From Pseudomonas pseudonitroreducens (GTDB lineage: Bacteria; Pseudomonadota; Gammaproteobacteria; Pseudomonadales; Pseudomonadaceae): a stretch of DNA of 64,000 nt. The DNA is taken from the NCBI RefSeq assembly GCF_021603645.1, contig NZ_BQHJ01000004.1, forward strand, positions 310,001 to 374,000, read 5' to 3'. Both the position numbers and the translations under genes were made by a program. Positions 46,828 through 56,845 of this stretch are shown here, piece after piece; the first letter of the stretch is position 1; each line of letters starts with the position of its first letter. The notes beneath the pieces are model-generated. The model did no database searches. It saw nothing but the letters and a program-made list of their open reading frames with translations, and was not told the origin of the DNA.

Positions 46828-47640
46828 TTACTTGAGCTGCAACCAGATCGGTGCGTGGTCCGAGGGCTTTTCCATGCCACGGATGTCGTAGTCCACGCCG
46901 GTATCGGCAATGCGCCCGCGCAGCGCTTCGGAGGCGAGGATGACGTCGATGCGCAGGCCACGCTTGGGCGTGTCCTCGAAGCCACGGCTGCGATAGTCGA
47001 ACCAGCTGAAGCGGTCGTCCACGCTCGGATTCTGCAGGCGGAAGCTGTCCACCAGGCCCCAGCCTTTCAGGCGCGCCAGCCATTCGCGTTCTTCCGGCAG
47101 GAAGCTGCACTTGCCGGTCTTCAGCCAGCGCTTGCGATTCTCTTCGCCAATACCGATGTCGCAGTCTTCCGGCGAGATATTGATGTCGCCCATCACGATC
47201 AGTTGCTGGTCGGGCTGGAAGCGGGTTTCCAGCAGGTCCTGCAAGTCGGCGTAGAAGCGCTGCTTGGCGGGGAACTTCAGCGGATGGTCACGGCTCTCGC
47301 CCTGGGGGAAGTAGCCGTTCATCACGGTAATCAGTTGCCCTTCGGCATCCTTGAAGGTGCCCCAGATGAAACGGCGCTGGGAGTCCTCGTCGTCATTGGG
47401 GAAGCCGCGCTGCAGCTCCAGCGGCTCCTGGCGGGAGAGCAGGGCGACGCCGTAATGGCCCTTCTGCCCGTGATAGTGCACGTGGTAGCCGAGGGCTTCG
47501 ATTTCCTCGCGGGGGAACTGTTCGTCGGCGACCTTGGTTTCCTGCAGGCCGATCACGTCCGGCTGGTGGCGCTCGATGATCGCCTGGAGCTGATGGGGAC
47601 GTGCGCGCAAACCGTTGATATTGAAGGAGACGATTTTCAT
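46828..47640 (-). CDS. xthA: Exodeoxyribonuclease III
   Basis: A 270-residue DNA-repair nuclease with AP endonuclease and 3'-5' exonuclease activity. Key residues are present: Glu34 in LQETKV, the GDINISPED Asp/Asn pair, [21 protein letters not shown], and the terminal SDHAPIW histidine. Length matches E. coli XthA. It is convergent with coiled-coil member 2 through a shared terminator and appears monocistronic. Confidence 0.95.
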   Translation of the reverse strand: MKIVSFNINGLRARPHQLQAIIERHQPDVIGLQETKVADEQFPREEIEALGYHVHYHGQKGHYGVALLSRQEPLELQRGFPNDDEDSQRRFIWGTFKDAEGQLITVMNGYFPQGESRDHPLKFPAKQRFYADLQDLLETRFQPDQQLIVMGDINISPEDCDIGIGEENRKRWLKTGKCSFLPEEREWLARLKGWGLVDSFRLQNPSVDDRFSWFDYRSRGFEDTPKRGLRIDVILASEALRGRIADTGVDYDIRGMEKPSDHAPIWLQLK

Positions 47641-47769
47641 CCTGGGCGCCCTGGCAAAAGCACGATGCTAGCCCAGGTCGGCCGATCCTGGCGACCCCGG
47701 CGAGGCGCTGCTAGGGTTTCGTGGCTGGACCCACAAGCATAAGAAGAACTCACACGAAGAGGCGTCCGC

Positions 47770-48417
47770 ATGCCTGATACCCTCGCCGAAGTCCGTCTGC
47801 TCGACGGCAACTACAGTCGTGAAGTCCGCTCGCTGCTTTATCACGCCTACCGCCATGAACCCACTTTTGCCTATCTGTTCGAATCCGACCGCGCCGGGTT
47901 CGACCAGCGCGTGCGCGCGACTGTCCGCGAGCTGGTCAACCAGCACTTTCTCGAGGAGCTGCCAGCCATCGGCCTGTTGATCGAGGATCGCCTGGTGGGC
48001 GTGGCGCTGGTGGTGCCGCCGCAACGTCGTCTGGATGTCACCGAGAGCTGGTTCTGGCGTATGCGCATGCTGCTGACCACGGGCCTGGGGTGCACCCGAC
48101 GCTACCTCGACTATCACGCCGCGGTGCTCGGCTGCCTGCCTCCTGGGCCGTATCACATCCTCCCATTGATCGGCGTGCATCCGGAGTTCCAGGGCAAGCA
48201 CCTCGGCGAGCAGTTGCTCGATGCACTGCACGCATGGTGCGCCGAGGATGGCGGCTCTCAGGGGTTGGTGCTGGACACGGGCAACGCACGCTACCTGGAG
48301 TTCTACCGACGGCACGGTTACGAAGAGCTGGGGGAGGTGGCGCTGGGGCCTATTCGTGAGCATGTGCTGTTCCATCCCACCCATCGGCGTGAGGCGGTGA
48401 AAGTGTCTGCGGGATAG
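47770..48417 (+). CDS. GNAT-family acetyltransferase
   Basis: A 215-residue acetyl-CoA-dependent N-acetyltransferase. The acetyl-CoA loop is LPLIGVHPEFQGKHLGEQLL (the Q-x-x-G-x-G/A region), followed by LVLDTGNARYLEFYRRHGYE, a common C-terminal pattern. The N-terminal half is helical and atypical for simple GNATs. The acceptor is unknown. It is divergent from xthA and followed by tamA after 80 bases. Confidence 0.82.
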   Translation: MPDTLAEVRLLDGNYSREVRSLLYHAYRHEPTFAYLFESDRAGFDQRVRATVRELVNQHFLEELPAIGLLIEDRLVGVALVVPPQRRLDVTESWFWRMRMLLTTGLGCTRRYLDYHAAVLGCLPPGPYHILPLIGVHPEFQGKHLGEQLLDALHAWCAEDGGSQGLVLDTGNARYLEFYRRHGYEELGEVALGPIREHVLFHPTHRREAVKVSAG

Positions 48418-48497
48418 TCGGCGAGGTGAACCCTCAGATGCTTCCTACGGCTTGAAGGAAGGCAATACGGGGAAAACCCGTGCTAGCATTTCGCGCC

Positions 48498-50225
48498 ATG
48501 AGAGTTGTCCAAGGATTGCTTGGGCTGCTGCTGGTAATGGCCTTCTGCTTGCAGAGGGTCCTGGCGGCCGAAGCCCATCTCGACGTTCGTATCACCCCCG
48601 CCAACGCTGCGCTCAAGGCCAACATCGAGGCCTATGTGGGCAGCCTTGGCGAGCGTGATCAGGCGGCCCTGCTGAGATTCCGGCGCAACGCCGTGGAGCA
48701 GGCGCAGAAGGCCGCCCAGGCTTTGGGTTACTACCAGGCGCGTATCCGTGGCCGGGTGACCGCTGACAAGGTGCCGACCCTGCGGATCAATGTCCGGCCG
48801 GGCGAGCCGATTCACCTGCGCAATGTGACGGTGCGGGTCGAGGGCCCGGCCGCCAGTCTCAAGAGCTTCCGCGTTCCCGGCGGGGATTCCCTGAAGCCTG
48901 GGGCGCAGCTCAATCACGGCGCCTACGAGGACGCCAAGCGGTTGATCCAGAACCAGGCCTCGCGCTTCGGCTTCTTCCGTGGCCAGTTCACCCAGCAGCA
49001 GTTGCGCATCGACCCTGAGGCCGGCGTGGCGGACATCGAACTGGTGTATGCCAGTGGGCCGCGTTACCGCCTGGGCAAGGTCGATTTCGCTGGCGATTTC
49101 CCCTTCGACGAGGACCTGCTGCAACGCATGGTGCCGTTCAAGGAGGGCGCCGACTACGATTCCGAGCAGATCGCCGACCTCAATCAGGCCTTGCAGTCCA
49201 GCGGCTACTTCGATGGTGTGCGAGTCGATGCCGCGCCGACCAATGCCGATGGCGAGGTGGTCCCGGTGCACGTCCACCTGGAAGCGCGAAAGCCACGCAC
49301 CATGGGCCTCGGCCTGGGCTTCTCGACCGACGTCGGGCCGCGTGCACGGGCCACCTGGACCCGCCACTGGGTCAATCCGCAGGGCCATAGCCTGGGCTTC
49401 GAAGCCGAAGTTTCCGCTCCCCGGCAGAACGTCGGCGCCTGGTACGAAATCCCCCTGGACCCTCCGCTCACCGACAAGCTGCGCTTCACCAGCGGCTACC
49501 AGTACGAAGACCTGGTGGACACCGAAAGCAAGTTGCTGACCCTCGGTGGCGAATGGCACCACAAGCTCGACAGCGGCTGGCAGCGGGTCGTCTCGCTGAA
49601 CTGGCAGCGCGAGGAATACAAGCTGGGCGACGATTCGGGCCTGAGCAGTTTCCTGATGCCGGGTATTGGCTACTCGATCCTCGAGGCTGACAACAAGATC
49701 GACCCCGGCAAGGGCTACCGTCTGCAGTTCGAAGTGAAGGGCGCCAAGGAGGGGCTGCTGGCGGACGCCGATGTGGCGCACATCAACGCCATGGCCAAGG
49801 GCGTGACCAGTTTCTGGGGAGGGCAGCGCTTGCTCGGACGCATTCAGGTTGGCGGCATCGCCACCAACGACTACAGCGCGATTCCGCCGTCGCTGCGCTT
49901 CTTCGCCGGCGGCGACCAGAGCGTACGTGGCTACGACTACCAGACGCTGTCGCCGAAGAATTCCGACGGTGATCGCATCGGTGGCCGCTACATGGTCGCC
50001 GGCAGCGTCGAGTACCAGTACCCCATCGCTGAGCGCTGGCGCATCGCAGCCTTCGTCGACCAGGGCAATTCCTTCAACTCGTTGGACTTCCCCTCGATCA
50101 AGACCGGCGTTGGCATCGGCATTCGCTGGATTTCCCCGGTCGGCCCGTTGCGCCTGGACCTGGCCGATGGCCTGGACGAGGACGGCGGCATCCGCCTGCA
50201 CTTTTCCATGGGGCCTGAACTGTGA
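48498..50225 (+). CDS. tamA: Outer-membrane translocation and assembly protein TamA
   Basis: A 575-residue Omp85-family protein: signal peptide (MRVVQGLLGLLLVMAFCLQR, cleaved after LAA), three POTRA-like domains (about 25-265), then a 16-strand barrel with the Omp85 motifs FFAGGDQSVRGYDYQTL and PVGPLRLDLADGL, ending in a beta-signal-like HFSMGPEL. It works with TamB to insert or assemble outer-membrane proteins and move lipids. The ATG at 48498 gives a proper signal peptide; a GTG six codons upstream is possible. It overlaps tamB by four bases (GTGA). Confidence 0.92.
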   Translation: MRVVQGLLGLLLVMAFCLQRVLAAEAHLDVRITPANAALKANIEAYVGSLGERDQAALLRFRRNAVEQAQKAAQALGYYQARIRGRVTADKVPTLRINVRPGEPIHLRNVTVRVEGPAASLKSFRVPGGDSLKPGAQLNHGAYEDAKRLIQNQASRFGFFRGQFTQQQLRIDPEAGVADIELVYASGPRYRLGKVDFAGDFPFDEDLLQRMVPFKEGADYDSEQIADLNQALQSSGYFDGVRVDAAPTNADGEVVPVHVHLEARKPRTMGLGLGFSTDVGPRARATWTRHWVNPQGHSLGFEAEVSAPRQNVGAWYEIPLDPPLTDKLRFTSGYQYEDLVDTESKLLTLGGEWHHKLDSGWQRVVSLNWQREEYKLGDDSGLSSFLMPGIGYSILEADNKIDPGKGYRLQFEVKGAKEGLLADADVAHINAMAKGVTSFWGGQRLLGRIQVGGIATNDYSAIPPSLRFFAGGDQSVRGYDYQTLSPKNSDGDRIGGRYMVAGSVEYQYPIAERWRIAAFVDQGNSFNSLDFPSIKTGVGIGIRWISPVGPLRLDLADGLDEDGGIRLHFSMGPEL

Positions 50226-53200
50226 GCCGCGCCGGCTGGATGCGCGCGTTGCGCTGGAGCCTGGGCGGTCTGCTCGGCCTGCTCCTGTTGCTGGTTATCG
50301 CCGTGGCTGCGTTGCTCGGCACTCCAGCAGGTAGCCGTGCAGTGCTGAGCTGGGTTCCGGGCCTGAACGTAGAAGGATTCGACGGTCGCCTGGCCGGCGG
50401 TTTCAGTGCCAAGCGTCTGGAATGGAGCGATGCTGCAACGCATCTGGTGCTCGATCAGCCACAGATCGACTGGTCGCCGGCCTGCCTGCTGCGCATGACC
50501 TTGTGCCTGAACAAGGTCGTGGCCAACGAAGTGCTGCTGACTCTGCCACCCAGCGGGCCGAGCGAGTCCTCCGGCCCGATCGAGCTGCCGGACCTGAGCC
50601 TGCCGCTGTCGCTGGAGCTGGGAGACATCCGTCTCGGCCGCCTCCTGCTCGATGGCCAGGAACAACTGCGCGACGCCGAGCTGGCCGCGCATTGGGATCA
50701 TGAAGGCTTGCACATCGACTCGCTGACGCTTGCCCGCGACGGCCTGGATCTGTCGCTCAAAGGCCTGCTGAAACCCACGCAGGGCTGGCCGCTGGAAGCC
50801 GAAGGGACTCTCGGCCTGCCGGCGCCGGGCGACAAACCCTGGACCCTGCAACTGCAGGCAACGGGCGAGCTGATGAACCACCTGAAATTGCAGGCGCAGA
50901 GCAGCGGTTACCTGAACGGCCGCCTGGAAGGCGACCTGCAACCGCTGGCAGAGAACCTGCCGGCCACCGCATTGATCACTGCCGACGGTTTCAAGGCTGA
51001 TGCCTCGCTGCCCGATACCCTGACGCTGAACCAATTGCGCCTGACTGCCAGCGGCAATCTCAAGGACGGCTACCAGTTGGCCGGCGCCGCCGTGCTGCCC
51101 GCCGAGGAGAGTCCGGTGGTGCTGACCCTGCGCGGGCGCGTCGATGCCGAGGGTGCGGACATCGCCGCACTCGACCTGAGCGCCGCCAAGGAGCAACGCG
51201 TGGCGCTGACCGGCCGCCTCGACTGGAAGGACGCCTTCGCCGCCAACGCCCAGCTCGACTGGCTCGATTTTCCCTGGCGCCGCCTGTACCCGGCCATCGA
51301 CGAACCGCCGGTGAGCGTGCACACCTTCAAGGCTGAAGTGAGCTACAGCGAGGGGACCTACCTGGGCAATTTCGACGGCGCCTTCAAGGGACCTGCCGGC
51401 GATTTCACGCTAGCGAGCCCGGTGTCGGGCAACCTCGCGGAAGTCTTCCTGCCGTCGCTGAAACTGGTGGCGGGGCAGGGCAAGGCCGAAGGGCACCTGA
51501 AGGTTGGATTCGCCGACGCGGTGACCTGGGACGCGGCGTTCGACCTGTCCGACCTCGATCCGGCCTACTGGCTCGAAGAGATGCCCGGACGTCTGGGCGG
51601 GCCGTTGCGCAGCAAGGGCTCGCTCAAGGGCGAGGCACTGAACCTCGACGCCAACCTCGACCTGCAAGGGCGCCTGCGTGGCCAGCCGGCCATCTTCAAG
51701 GCGAACGCCACGGCGGCGGGGCAGGCGTGGAAGGTCGATGGCCTGGCGCTGCAGCTCGGCGACAACCGCATCAGCGGACAGGCTGCGCTGGACCAGCGGC
51801 TGTCCGGCCGACTGGATATCGCCCTGAATCGCCTCGGCCAGTTGTGGCCACAATTGTTCGGCAAGGTCAGCGGCCAGCTCGATCTGGCCGGTACGTTGCA
51901 AGCGCCGCAGGGGCAACTCAAGCTTGACGGCCAGCGCGTCGCCTACGCCGAGCAGGGCCTGCGCACGCTGGACCTGACTGCCGCGCTGGACGCCGCCCAG
52001 CGCGGCCGGGTGAACCTGACCGCGCAGGGACTGCACAGCGGCGACACGGATTTTGGCGTGCTCAAGCTGGACGGCAGTGGAGACCGCCAGCGTCAACAGC
52101 TCGCCCTGAGCCTGCAGGGCAAGCCGGTAGTGCTCGACCTCGGCCTGGACGGCAACTGGAACGGCAAGGACTGGCGCGGGCGTCTCGCAAAAGGCGATAT
52201 ACAGAGCGGCGGCCAGGACTGGCGTCTGCAACAGCCGGCGCGCCTGGAGCGCCTGGCGGACGGGCGGATCAACCTCGGCGCCCACTGCTGGGCCTCCGGC
52301 CCGGCCAGCCTGTGCATGGAAGACCAGCGGCTGATGCCCGACCCGCGCTTGCGCATGCACCTGCGCGAGTTCCCGCTGGACAGCCTGGCGCGCTGGTTGC
52401 CCGAGGACTTCGCCTGGAAGGGCAAGCTCGACGGCGACGTGCAGCTTGACCTGCCCGCCAGCGGCCCGAACGGCGCCATCCTGGTCAATGCCAACAATGG
52501 CACCCTGCGCATCAAGGAGCAGGAAGACTGGGTCGACTTCCCTTACCAGCGCCTGCAACTGGAGAGCCGCCTGACGCCCCGGCGCATCGATACCAGCCTG
52601 CAGTTCCTCGGTGACAAGCTCGGCAGCCTGAACGCCCAGGTGCAGCTCGACCCGCGGCCGAAAGCCAAACCGCTGAGCGGTACCTTCAGCCTCAATGGGC
52701 TGGACATCTCCGTGGCGCGGCCCTTCGCGCCCATGGTGGAGACGCTGAAAGGCCATCTCAATGGCAGCGGGCAGATCTCCGGCGGCTTGCTGGCACCGCG
52801 GGTGGATGGCGAACTGCGCCTGAACGACGGCGAAATCTCCGGCGGCGACCTGCCGACCCGCTTCGAGCAGTTGCAGGTCACGGCGCGAATCGCCGGCGAG
52901 CAGGTCGACCTGAGTGGCGACTGGAAGGCGGGCAAGACTGGCAACGGCAGCCTGTCCGGGCGCATCGCCTGGGCCACTGGCCTGGACGTCGACCTGAAGC
53001 TGCGTGGCAACCGTCTGCCGGTGACAGTCGAGCCCTACGCCAACCTGGAAGTCGAACCGGACCTGGCCGTGCGCATGGCCGCTGAGCGACTCGCCATCTC
53101 CGGCGCGGTGCAGGTGCCGCGCGGGGCCATCACCATTCGCCAGCTGCCACCGTCCACGGTCAAGGTTTCCGACGACAGCGTGATCGTTGGCGCGAAGCCG

Positions 53201-53905
53201 GAGCCCAAGAGCAGCCTGGCGCTGAACATGGACATCGACGTCAATGTCGGTAGCGACAAGCTGACCTTCAGCGGTTTTGGCCTGAATGCCGAGCTGGCCG
53301 GCCAGATACACATTGGCGACAACATGGACACCCGCGGCGAGCTGCGGCTGAACAATGGTCGCTACCGCGCCTACGGCCAGAAGCTGACCATTCGCCGCGC
53401 GCGCCTGTTGTTCGCCGGGCCCGTCGACCAGCCGTTCCTTGATGTCGAGGCGATCCGCAAGGTCGACGATGTGGTCGCCGGCCTGCGCCTGACCGGCAAC
53501 GCCGAACAGCCGCGCAGCGAGGTGTTCTCCGAGCCCGCCATGAGCCAGCAGCAGGCGCTGTCCTATCTGGTGCTGGGGCGCCCGATGTCCAGCGGCGAGG
53601 ACAGCAACATGCTCGGCGAGGCGGCGCTGGCGCTCGGCCTCGCCGGCAGTGCGCCGCTGACCGGCGAAGTCGCCCAGCGCCTGGGCATCCAGGACTTCCA
53701 GCTGGATACCGAAGGCACGGGCAACAGCACCAGCGTGGTCGCCAGCGGGCAACTGTCCGACAAGCTCAGCCTGCGCTATGGCGTGGGCGTGTTCGAGCCA
53801 GCCAACACCATCGCGCTGCGCTACCTGCTGAGCAAGAAGGTCTACCTGGAGGCCGCCAGCGGCCTGGCCAGCTCACTGGACATCTTCTACAAGCGCGACT
53901 TCTGA
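50222..53905 (+). CDS. tamB: Translocation and assembly module protein TamB
   Basis: A 1227-residue inner-membrane-anchored periplasmic protein that bridges to TamA. One N-terminal transmembrane helix (about 12-35, GLLLLLVIAVAALLG) is followed by a long beta-taco region of repeated amphipathic strands and the conserved DUF490 domain at the C-terminus (RGELRLNNGRYRAYGQKLTI, PFLDVEAIRKVDDVVAGLRL, LSYLVLGRPMS, ending FYKRDF). GTG start overlapping the tamA stop, so translation is coupled. Length fits known TamB proteins. Confidence 0.93.
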   Translation: MSRAGWMRALRWSLGGLLGLLLLLVIAVAALLGTPAGSRAVLSWVPGLNVEGFDGRLAGGFSAKRLEWSDAATHLVLDQPQIDWSPACLLRMTLCLNKVVANEVLLTLPPSGPSESSGPIELPDLSLPLSLELGDIRLGRLLLDGQEQLRDAELAAHWDHEGLHIDSLTLARDGLDLSLKGLLKPTQGWPLEAEGTLGLPAPGDKPWTLQLQATGELMNHLKLQAQSSGYLNGRLEGDLQPLAENLPATALITADGFKADASLPDTLTLNQLRLTASGNLKDGYQLAGAAVLPAEESPVVLTLRGRVDAEGADIAALDLSAAKEQRVALTGRLDWKDAFAANAQLDWLDFPWRRLYPAIDEPPVSVHTFKAEVSYSEGTYLGNFDGAFKGPAGDFTLASPVSGNLAEVFLPSLKLVAGQGKAEGHLKVGFADAVTWDAAFDLSDLDPAYWLEEMPGRLGGPLRSKGSLKGEALNLDANLDLQGRLRGQPAIFKANATAAGQAWKVDGLALQLGDNRISGQAALDQRLSGRLDIALNRLGQLWPQLFGKVSGQLDLAGTLQAPQGQLKLDGQRVAYAEQGLRTLDLTAALDAAQRGRVNLTAQGLHSGDTDFGVLKLDGSGDRQRQQLALSLQGKPVVLDLGLDGNWNGKDWRGRLAKGDIQSGGQDWRLQQPARLERLADGRINLGAHCWASGPASLCMEDQRLMPDPRLRMHLREFPLDSLARWLPEDFAWKGKLDGDVQLDLPASGPNGAILVNANNGTLRIKEQEDWVDFPYQRLQLESRLTPRRIDTSLQFLGDKLGSLNAQVQLDPRPKAKPLSGTFSLNGLDISVARPFAPMVETLKGHLNGSGQISGGLLAPRVDGELRLNDGEISGGDLPTRFEQLQVTARIAGEQVDLSGDWKAGKTGNGSLSGRIAWATGLDVDLKLRGNRLPVTVEPYANLEVEPDLAVRMAAERLAISGAVQVPRGAITIRQLPPSTVKVSDDSVIVGAKPEPKSSLALNMDIDVNVGSDKLTFSGFGLNAELAGQIHIGDNMDTRGELRLNNGRYRAYGQKLTIRRARLLFAGPVDQPFLDVEAIRKVDDVVAGLRLTGNAEQPRSEVFSEPAMSQQQALSYLVLGRPMSSGEDSNMLGEAALALGLAGSAPLTGEVAQRLGIQDFQLDTEGTGNSTSVVASGQLSDKLSLRYGVGVFEPANTIALRYLLSKKVYLEAASGLASSLDIFYKRDF

Positions 53906-54032
53906 TGACCGTCGGCGGCGGCGCTTCCAGGCCGCTGCCGGTTCGCGCTGTGCCAGCCTTCATGGCCCCTTAAGGTACTCGGCACAGACTCCCCACGCCG
54001 CCGGACGATGTGCGCACAAGGGGAACGTCATC

Positions 54033-56750
54033 ATGCGCCTGGACCTCATCAGGACCCACCTGCTCGAATTCATCAACAAGGGCTTTCCGGCCCGTCAACT
54101 GCGCCGGCTGGCCGCGCGCGACCTGCTGCGTGGTTCCGCCGCCGGGAAGCAGGCGCCCAGCGAGCTCGCCTCGGCGCTGCTGGAGTGGTCCGCGCTGGAA
54201 CCGACCTCGGTGCTGGAGCGTCTGGAAAGCCGGCGCGAAGGGCTGAACGAAACCCAGGCGCAGGAGCGTCGCCAACGCGACGGGCTCAACGAAGTGGACC
54301 AGGACCGGCCCATTGGTGCCTGGATGCACCTGTGGTACTGCTACTGCAATCCTTTCAACCTGCTGCTCACCGTGCTCGCGAGCATTTCCTGGTTCACCGA
54401 GGACGTCGAGGCCGCCGTTGTGATCGGCAGCATGGTGGGTATTTCCACGCTGTTGCGCTTCATCCAGGAAAAACGCTCCAACCGCGCCGCCGAGAAACTC
54501 AAGGCGATGGTCAGCAACACCGCCACGGTATTCCGCAGCGCCGAAGGCGAGGGTCCTGCGCTGCGAGTGGAGGTGCCGATCCGCGAGCTGGTCGCGGGTG
54601 ACGTGCTCTGGCTGTCGGCCGGCGACATGGTGCCGGCCGATGTCCGTCTGCTCAGTGCCAAGGACCTCTTCGTCGGCCAGGCCGCGCTGACCGGCGAATC
54701 CCTGCCGGTGGAGAAGTTCGCCCAGCTGCGCGACGCCCGCCAGGGCAACCCGCTGGAGCGCGACAGCCTGTGCTTCATGGGCACCACAGTGGTCAGCGGC
54801 TCGGCCCAGGCAGTTGTGATCGGCACCGGCACTCGCACCTATTTCGGCTCCCTCGCCGAGCGAGTGATCGCCAGCGACCCGACGCCGACCGCCTTCCAGG
54901 CCGGGGTGAACCGCGTCAGCTGGCTGCTGATCCGCTTCATGCTGGTGATGGCGCCGGTAGTCCTGCTGATCAACGGCTTCACCAAGGGCGACTGGCTGGA
55001 GGCCGCACTGTTCGCGCTGTCCATCGCCGTCGGCCTGACCCCGGAAATGCTCCCGATGATCGTCACCTCGACCCTGGCCAAGGGCGCGGTGGTGCTCAGT
55101 CGGCGCAAGGTGATCGTCAAGCGCCTGGACGCCATCCAGAATTTCGGCGCCATGGATATCCTCTGCACCGACAAGACCGGCACGCTGACCCAGGACCGCA
55201 TCGTCCTCGAGCGCCACACCGACGCCTTCGGCCAGGTGCAGGACCGCGTGCTGCAACTGGCCTTCCTCAACAGCCACTACCAGACCGGGCTGAAGAACCT
55301 GCTCGACGTTGCCGTGCTCGAACACGTCGAGTTGCGCCATGCGCTGAAGGTCGACAGTCGCTTTCGCAAGCTTGACGAGATTCCCTTCGATTTCGCCCGC
55401 CGGCGCATGTCGGTCGTGGTCAGCGAGCGCGAAGACAACCACCTGCTGATCTGCAAGGGCGCGCTGGAAGAGGTGCTGGCGGTCTGCGACACGGTGGAAA
55501 CCGCCGAGGGTAGCGAGCCACTCACCGGCGCGCGCCTGGACAGCATCCGCGCGGTGGCCGACGGGCTCAATCAGGAAGGCCTGCGGGTGGTTGCCGTGGC
55601 CACCCGCGAGCTGCCGCCTACCCGCGATGTCTATGGCGTGGCGGACGAAAGCGGGCTGTGCCTGGCCGGCTACATCGCCTTCCTCGACCCGCCCAAGGAA
55701 ACCACCGCCCCGGCGTTGCGCGCGCTGGCGCAGAACGGCGTGGCCGTGAAGGTGCTGACCGGCGACAACGACCGGGTGAGCCTCAAGGTCTGCCGTGATG
55801 TGGGCCTGGTGGTCGAGGGCGTACTGCTCGGCCCACAACTGGACGAGCTGGACGACGCCGTGCTGGGCGAGCTGGCCGAGCGCACCACGCTGTTCGCCAA
55901 GCTCACCCCCAGTCACAAGGAGCGCCTGGTGCGGGTGCTGCGCGAGCGTGGCCACGTGGTCGGCTTCCTTGGCGACGGCATCAACGACGCCCCGGCGCTG
56001 CGCACGGCGGATATCGGCATCTCGGTGGATTCGGCGGTGGACATCGCCAAGGAAGCCGCCGACCTGATCCTCCTGGAGAAGAGCCTGATGGTGCTGGAGG
56101 AGGGTGTCATCGAAGGGCGGCGCACTTTCGCCAACATGCTCAAGTACATCCGCATGACTGCCAGCTCCAACTTCGGCAATGTCTTCAGCGTGCTGGTGGC
56201 CAGCGCCTTCATTCCCTTCCTGCCGATGCTGCCGCTGCAACTGTTGGTGCAGAACCTGCTCTACGACCTGTCGCAGATCGCCATTCCCTTCGACCACGTC
56301 GACGACGAGCTGCTGCGCCAGCCGCAGCAGTGGAACCCGGGCGGGCTGGGGCGCTTCATGGTGTTCTTCGGGCCGATCAGCTCGATCTTCGACATCGCTA
56401 CCTTCCTCGTGCTCTGGCATGTGTTCGGCGCCAATTCACCCGAGCACCAGACGCTGTTCCAGTCCGGCTGGTTCGTCGAGGGGCTGATCTCGCAACTGCT
56501 GGTGGTGCACATGATCCGCACCCGGCGCATTCCGTTCCTGCAGAGTCGCGCGGCGTGGCCGCTGCTGGGCATGACCCTGGCGATCGTCGCGGTAGCGATC
56601 TTCCTGCCCATGGGTCCGCTGGCGCATTCGTTCCGCCTGGAAGCGCTGCCACCGGGTTATTGGCCATGGCTGCTGGCGATCCTGCTGGGTTACATGGCGT
56701 TGACCCAGGCGGTGAAGGGGTGGTTCGCCCGGCGTTATGGGTGGCAGTGA
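54033..56750 (+). CDS. mgtA: Magnesium-importing P-type ATPase
   Basis: A 905-residue P3B-type ATPase of the inner membrane that imports Mg2+. The phosphorylated aspartate is Asp380 in CTDKTGTLT. The TGES-type actuator loop is LTGESLPVEK, the nucleotide-binding domain shows KGALEEV, and the hinge is GDGINDAPALR. The C-terminal helices include LPLQLLVQNLLYDLSQIAIP, a conserved MgtA stretch. The start at 54033 follows AGGGGAACG. I saw no mgtA-type leader or clear PhoP box in the 127-base upstream gap. Confidence 0.93.
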   Translation: MRLDLIRTHLLEFINKGFPARQLRRLAARDLLRGSAAGKQAPSELASALLEWSALEPTSVLERLESRREGLNETQAQERRQRDGLNEVDQDRPIGAWMHLWYCYCNPFNLLLTVLASISWFTEDVEAAVVIGSMVGISTLLRFIQEKRSNRAAEKLKAMVSNTATVFRSAEGEGPALRVEVPIRELVAGDVLWLSAGDMVPADVRLLSAKDLFVGQAALTGESLPVEKFAQLRDARQGNPLERDSLCFMGTTVVSGSAQAVVIGTGTRTYFGSLAERVIASDPTPTAFQAGVNRVSWLLIRFMLVMAPVVLLINGFTKGDWLEAALFALSIAVGLTPEMLPMIVTSTLAKGAVVLSRRKVIVKRLDAIQNFGAMDILCTDKTGTLTQDRIVLERHTDAFGQVQDRVLQLAFLNSHYQTGLKNLLDVAVLEHVELRHALKVDSRFRKLDEIPFDFARRRMSVVVSEREDNHLLICKGALEEVLAVCDTVETAEGSEPLTGARLDSIRAVADGLNQEGLRVVAVATRELPPTRDVYGVADESGLCLAGYIAFLDPPKETTAPALRALAQNGVAVKVLTGDNDRVSLKVCRDVGLVVEGVLLGPQLDELDDAVLGELAERTTLFAKLTPSHKERLVRVLRERGHVVGFLGDGINDAPALRTADIGISVDSAVDIAKEAADLILLEKSLMVLEEGVIEGRRTFANMLKYIRMTASSNFGNVFSVLVASAFIPFLPMLPLQLLVQNLLYDLSQIAIPFDHVDDELLRQPQQWNPGGLGRFMVFFGPISSIFDIATFLVLWHVFGANSPEHQTLFQSGWFVEGLISQLLVVHMIRTRRIPFLQSRAAWPLLGMTLAIVAVAIFLPMGPLAHSFRLEALPPGYWPWLLAILLGYMALTQAVKGWFARRYGWQ

Positions 56751-56845
56751 GCGAAACAGAACCAACGTGCGAAACAGATCAGCGCTGGCAAGGCGGGTAT
56801 CGGGTTCAATACACTCCGGACATCCGTCTTCTCCAGCCGTGAGTC

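Noticed and set aside
51410-53752. 780-codon open frame opposite tamB
   Set aside because: Antisense to a well-supported tamB; composition is that of a mirror frame and no motif is present.
53906-54032. Magnesium-responsive leader or PhoP box before mgtA
   Set aside because: The gap is only 127 bases and shows no PhoP direct repeat or long hairpins.
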